DNA of 64,000 nucleotides, from the NCBI RefSeq assembly GCF_945859705.1, contig NC_079137.1, positions 65,719,803-65,783,802 on the forward strand. Direction: 5' to 3'. The notes below the pieces were generated by a model. That model saw only the letters and a list, made by a program, of their open reading frames with translations. It did no database searches and was not told the origin of the DNA. Numbering within the stretch: position 1 is the stretch's first letter; each line of letters begins with the position of its first letter. Source of the DNA: Episyrphus balteatus (taxonomy: Eukaryota; Arthropoda; Insecta; Diptera; Syrphidae). This document shows positions 58,540 through 64,000 of the stretch, piece after piece. A program made the position numbers and the translations under genes.

Positions 58540-61100
58540 GCTCAGAGAGAGGCAAGACGATGATGCTTTTGGTGGATTTGATGTTTCTTTTCGATGAATG
58601 TCTGAATATATTGATTGATGTCTTTAGTGATGGGCTTTTGTCTGTTTAGACAATGGCTAAAGGAAAACAAGGACTTGTTAGGACTTTTTTTTTGAAATTT
58701 TAACATCTCATTGTTTCTCTAGGAATCTGTTTTTAAAATCTGTTTTTTCCTACAAAAGAATGAAATGCTAACCACGACTTTAACCTCAAAATTTCTCAAG
58801 GATTAAAAGCTTACAACAAAAAATAATTGAGCAGCTAGCGAATAATTTAGGAACCGTACAACTTTTATTCCAATTTGTCCAAAAAAGAGTTAAAATAATC
58901 CCAACCTACAAAATAAAACCAATTACTTGACCCTACTCACACCTTTATTATCATTACACATTTGTGTGAAAATCCTTAAGAAAGAAAACCAAACCCTTCG
59001 CAAAATATGACAACAACTTTGTTATCCTTACCAAAAACTATCCAAATTCTATATACAAAACTATAGACCACAAGGTCCTTTTTCTAGAAAATCTACCATC
59101 ATAATGTCACACTGGATTGAGATTTCTTTCCATTCCACAAAATAGGTGTTAATCTCATTTCGCGTATGTCTGGATTTTACCACAACAACGCAAGGCGATA
59201 ATCCCATCAGCATAAATAGCCAAGAATATCACAACAGCAGAGAGAGGATCACAACACACATGAAATAGATGCCACAACAGAAAGTAATATTTATTTTTGG
59301 GAAATAAATCCATAAAAAAAGAAAGAATCCTCACCAACAAAACCTCAGTTAAATCCAAAAATTGGTAACAAGATTATCCTTCTCTAGAACAGGATAGGGA
59401 CTACTCAATAGATATAGAATAAGAAAAAAGAAAAAAAAAAACAGTTTCAAGGATAAAAATGTTGCAAAAAAAAAGGAAACATTTTTATACTCACCTTCTT
59501 CTTATTTTTTTTGCTTTCCTTCATAATCAAAATAGAGAAACAAATAAGCGGCCAAAATGAAAAGGATATTGGCTGTTTTTTTTTGTTCAAGACACATCAA
59601 GGATCACAATGAGATGGCAGCAGGGTATAACAACAAAACATGAACGACAAGCGACAAGGAGTCGAGAAATGGGTCGACTATAAGGTCGGTTTGGTAAAGT
59701 AAATATAAAACACAACCAAACAAGAATTTCATCGCTTCCTGGGGTATTATCCCGCAGGATTATGGATACCGAAAATTATGATGTACCAGAAAGGATATTA
59801 AAATGTTCCCTCTTTACTATGTTGATACAAATATAATTTTTTTTTTCTTTTTTTTTTGTGTTTTCTTGTTATAATCTCCTTGGAATGGGTCTCTTCGGAG
59901 AGCGGATCCTTTGACACGATGCGACTCGGTGTTGGTTAATCCTACCAAAAATTCATTAGCCAAGGGCATGGATTATTAGTCGTTTCGTCTTGATAGAAAG
60001 GACCAAGTCAGTCATACCGACAGAAGACAGAAATCATCTTCTTTAGAAAATGTCTTCGGAGATGATGAATACGTGTCAAGGATAATCAACCGAAAAATAT
60101 AAAGAAGAAGGTAGATATCCTTTATTTTACTCGAAGGATTGTTGCACTGGATGTTTGCAAATATTGATTGTTTTTATTTACCAGTTCTGGTAAACAAGTA
60201 AATCTTTATGTTTTTGTGTCCTTCTGAGCTGATCCTAATTCGAAAGGACATATTGTTTAAATGGGAATCCTAGATTTGAATGAAAATATTATGGGTTTGT
60301 TAGAAGCCCTTATAATTTTGAATTAAACACGCACTCTGATATTTTTTCGTCATATCCTGCGAGTCCTTGAGGAGGACTCCTGTATGCGCTATAAGGTTTA
60401 TTTTCCATTGTTCTATAATGAGTGCAAAAGGAAATTTTATTTTTATTGTTATTTCATCCAGGGACCTCGCTCTTACATCGAACAAAAATAAAAATCATTC
60501 AACAACAACAAAAGGACCTCTTTCGATTGAAGTGCACAGCAAATACGCATTTCGATCATTAACTACCCTTAATGCGCACTTGGAATTGGAATTATTATGT
60601 ATTTTAATTGGAATTGCAATTTTTATACAAAATGAAAACGTGGACACAATATTTCGAAGGACCTTTCAATGGAACTGGGTTCATTTTTGGAAATTGCCAA
60701 ATTAATTATTTCAATTTGAATGCAGATGTACTTTTACTCTCATAACATTCCTACAGGATATGCTTTTATGGTGCGTATGCTGATGGAAATGTGTACTATA
60801 GGGCGAATATTTATTGAAAGATGGATGAGGGACATGAGTATGATGAAACAAACAGTACACATTTTTGGGTAAAATTGAGATGACCCAATTAAGAGGGAAA
60901 TAATATCCAACTTGGGAAAATTTACGAGAGATCAATTTAAAATGATGATGATATCACATCATGGAATTGTATACTTTTGGGCCATTCGAATAAGAAGGAT
61001 ATATATACGACAGTTGAAAGGACCACCAGGACATAAGGGTTATATAAAATATTTAATGGCCTAGATTGATGATGGGAATTTTGTGTGATTCGATGAGAAT
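58540..61100. promoter_or_regulatory. Unique DNA with dense AAGGAY motif cluster
   Basis: AAGGAT or AAGGAC on either strand occurs about 22 times between 58668 and 61025. Positions include roughly 58668, 58797, 58972, 59012, 59083, 59383, 59448, 59563, 59599, 59791, 59907, 59997, 60077, 60117, 60136, 60220, 60244, 60364, 60514, 60657, 60999 and 61019. A rough composition-based expectation is two to three. Flanking bases vary, although CAAGGAT and GAAAGGAC recur, and spacing is irregular. It is a candidate homotypic binding-site cluster. The AGGAY core resembles reported Tramtrack zinc-finger sites, which is inference only. Reading frames here are short and unremarkable. Confidence 0.45.
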
Positions 61101-62319
61101 TATCCAAATAACTTGACTGATTTAATCAAATTATAAATGCGATAAGAACAAAAGTGAGTATATGTTATGAGAGTGTATATGTGCAATTGAAGTGAAGTAT
61201 AATAAGATTTAATTTATTTAATTTTTATTATTTTATTCAATTTCTCCATAAATTGAAGTGGAATATGTATGTGCATAAATTTTAAGTACAAACTTTCGAA
61301 TATTTAATTTATTATCTGTAGAAGTTATTAATATTCATATAAATTGTCATGTTTTATTTACTTTTAAATGGTGCTTTTGAAATATTAAAATAAATAATTT
61401 AAGGTTAAAAAGATTTTGTATAAAATTTCTTCATGAAAGGTTTCCATAAAATGTAACAGTTGTTAAACTTTGAATAATCTTGAATCTTCAATATTATTTC
61501 CAAAAACTATACGTACCTACCTACTTCTATAAAATAATGGATTTGTTGCTTATGAATTTGTTTTTTATTCTAGAAAATTGTGTGAATTGAGTATTTTTTA
61601 ATCCTTTATATTTTTTTTTTTTTTAAGATAAATATATTCTGAATCCATAGTTCCTACGATAGATTGATTTCAGTTTTTCCGGTAAATGAAATTAAAATTA
61701 ACAAAAAACTCATTTTTGAAATTTTTGAAAAAATTTTTTTTTTTTTTTTTTTAAATAAATTTTTGTTTTATTAAAAATGTTTTTGATGAATGCTTATTTA
61801 AATTTTTTTTTTTTTGTTTTTTTACTATTTCTTCAGAATTTCAACCTGAATTGTTTTTTTTTTTTTAAATTTTTATAAAGGTACAAAAAATTATTAAAAA
61901 AAAATTCTCGACATTTCATGAAAAAGTAAACAGCGAAAAATTGTGCAATAGTTGTTATTTTAAATTTACTAATATGTGTATGTCAATCAAGCATATTGGC
62001 TACGTTACAGCCTTAATTGTCTGCAATTTTTGTACTAAACTTCAAAGTTCTGCACATGAAAATATAAAACATTTGTTCTCAGAAATTTTCTAAATGACGA
62101 AAAAAGTAATAATTTTCTGTTAACATCTACAAAACTTTTTAATACAGAATTTTAAAATTAAAAATTTTGAATTTACAGATTTTTTTAATACAGAATTTTG
62201 GAATCCTAATTTTGGATTGGAACATACAGAATTTTGACTCCAAACCGATCTTTTAGTTGTAAGCATAATTGGTTTTTGGATTTCTTTAGAAATTAGTATC
62301 TGAAAGAGTAATTTGTACG
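61101..62319. other. AT-rich DNA with a small triplicated motif
   Basis: ATACAGAATTTT recurs at about 62143, 62190 and 62225. T runs occur at 61610-61624 and 61734-61752. No gene supported. Confidence 0.45.
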
Positions 62320-62650
62320 TGTTTTACCCGTGGCTGAAAGTTGTCCCACCCGTGACTCTTTATTTTTCATTGAACTTAAATCATATTTATATAATATCTT
62401 TTTACTATTGAAGCTACGAGTGTTTTATAAACTAAATAAAAGGGTTTGATTACAAAATTCATATTTTTTATCCAACTCGTGACAGTAGAAAATATTCTGT
62501 CCGTTTTTAAAAACGATTAAGTTGATATATTTTTACCCTTGGCCAGTTAAATAAATTGGTTTTATGAAAGTTTATGTAAATTTGAACCTATAATTATTAT
62601 GTGTAGAATTTGTACAAGTGTCCCACCCGTGACGATCAAATGCCACTTTA
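62320..62650 (+). repeat. CCCACCCGTGAC motif cluster
   Basis: TGTCCCACCCGTGAC is exact at 62342-62356 and 62619-62633. Variants lie between and beside: TTTACCCGTGGC (62323-62334), CCAACTCGTGACAGT (62472-62486) and TTTACCCTTGGCC (62530-62542). Surrounding DNA is AT-rich and not otherwise repeated. Confidence 0.65.
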
Positions 62651-64000
62651 ATATTCTGAGACAAAAAATATACATTTTTGCTTTCAATGCCAGTTTGATT
62701 TTGCAAGCCTTAAAAGTTTCTTACTTAAGAGTTCGCGGTTAAAAAATGTCAGAAAAAAATCAAATGATCTAATTTTGAAACTACACCAGTCGTAAATTGA
62801 ATATTACAAGATTTTCTACTTTGAAACCATTACCATCTAGCTGTTTTAAAATATTTTTTACTCTTTCTTAACCAGAAATCTTTGCAGATTTTGTAAAATT
62901 GACATAATTTACCTGCGCAGGCCTTAATTTCTATTAATTCAAGTATTGTACCAGCCATTAATCTTGTTGTACCCAAATGAACTTTTATTTGAAGCTGAGA
63001 TTTTCACACACAAAACCTCTCTTATTTAAAACTGCGTTTGCGTAAGAAGTGTAACAACTCTTTATTGCACACATTCACTGTTAGTCCAGTTTCTCATGTG
63101 GCTAAATTCGACCGCATAACGAATTCCTTTCGTTATAAAACCAAACACACAAATTCCAGTGCGCAGCAAGAATAAACCACTTAACATTAATCTCTCTAGT
63201 TTAAACCGCACCTGTACCCACGTCATATCTTGCATAGTACAAAGACAGACAAAAAAAAACTATAACCGTGGGTCTCTATGTCTGATGAGATTTGTTGTTG
63301 CTGATCTATTGGAGTTGAGGTACCTATTCAGCTCCTTGGTCAGAAAAAAAAGAGGGATCTTGCTCTATACACCAAACGGAACTAATAAATTCCTTTCAAT
63401 TAAATTGTATATTCTTCCATTCAAAACTGGCCAACCGGCTCGAGCGAGCGCTTACAATCCCGCTGGCAAGCGAATATAATAATGTTATAACCTCATACTA
63501 GTCTACCTTACTCTTGACAGTTTTGATTAGTTGTACCTGTCACGTGTGTGTGGAAACCTACAAAAACGCAACTAGTAGAGCTAGAGTGCATATTCAACCA
63601 TGTTGTGTATTAGGGCGCCTTTTTTCACCATGCTGCTAGATCGCCACAACCGCACACACCTAGATGCACTCAATTCATCCCATTTAGAGATGGTTTATGT
63701 GTCATGCTTCTTAAGATTTATTTTTAAAAACAAAATCAGGTTAAAACGAATTGGTGAATAGATATTGTCAAAAAAATAACGATCCGAAGAAGACTCATTT
63801 AAATGTCAAATTAGCATTAAATGTCAAAACAACACGATTTAGCAATTTTTGTTGTCAAATGCAAGCTTATTGCCTGCTTAAACTGTCAAATGCATCATAT
63901 GATATAACGGAGAGTGCCATTTTAATCATTTTTTAGTCACAAAGTTGAAGAGGGAAGGTGAATTTCACCAAGGTGGTATCCAAAAAAAGCAGCAAACTTA
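62651..64000. other. Mostly unique DNA, GC-richer from about 63000
   Basis: A 106-codon frame (63159-63479) has no recognisable product. Near it, TTATAAAAC (63133-63141) lies about 25 bp upstream of TCCAGTGC (63156-63163). This resembles a TATA-initiator pair, but the match is weak. Five TGTCAAA motifs occur at 63766-63890. The window ends inside this block. Confidence 0.35.

Noticed and set aside
63133..63163. Core promoter (TATA plus initiator)
   Set aside because: Both motifs are short and imperfect, and no credible transcript or coding frame follows.

Overview
No protein-coding gene can be supported in this window. It looks like a gene desert, or the inside of a very long intron, from an insect nuclear genome, most likely a fly (Diptera). 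The grounds are: strong AT richness with many long A/T runs; no open reading frame above 195 residues and none with a recognisable domain; many short non-autonomous terminal-inverted-repeat (TIR) elements; and blocks of less AT-rich unique DNA with CAG, GTCGTC and GACGAC runs typical of fly regulatory DNA. No bacterial or organellar features, rRNA, CRISPR array or complete tRNA gene were seen. The taxonomic call is inference.

Two kinds of DNA alternate. The first is repeat-derived, all non-coding. Family A: GC-rich TIR elements with a tRNA-like core (430-815 and 40432-40963, with core-less relatives at 3734-3778 and 51143-51418). Family B: foldback elements ending in CAGGGTGTC (1570-2301, 45403-46287). 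Family C: a dispersed repeat in opposite orientations (2310-2830, 16335-17040). Family D: a roughly 0.9-1 kb AT-rich repeat starting ACTTGCGAT (20377-21273, 38828-39806, plus fragments). Single TIR elements or hairpins lie at 13581-14019, 32432-33171, 36319-36466, 40132-40393 and 48608-49672. A TTAA-flanked piggyBac-type miniature element is at 46340-46581, with a truncated copy at 52912-53096. A second TIR element with a different tRNA-like core is at 58135-58538.

The second kind is unique, moderately GC-richer DNA: about 6.2-7.0, 9.1-10.2, 17.5-19.9, 22.3-25.6, 28.1-28.9, 30.4-31.8, 33.3-35.0, 36.9-38.4, 41.1-42.5, 50.1-52.8, 54.3-55.4, 57.2-61.1 and 63.0-64.0 kb. These are the likeliest places for enhancers or non-coding transcripts.

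A striking theme is clustering of short motifs at irregular spacing. TATCACAGAT is at 4.9-6.15 kb, ACTGGTATAA at 53.2-57.2 kb in higher-order repeats, palindromic CGCTAAGTTC at 7.8-8.7 kb, a tandem array of long hairpins at 23.5-24.55 kb, CCCACCCGTGAC at 62.3-62.65 kb, and AAGGAY at 17.9-19.8 and 58.7-61.0 kb. Some are probably decayed satellites. The AAGGAY clusters lie in otherwise unique DNA and may be homotypic regulatory-site clusters.

All calls come from reading the sequence by eye. Boundaries of repeats are approximate unless a terminal motif is given.
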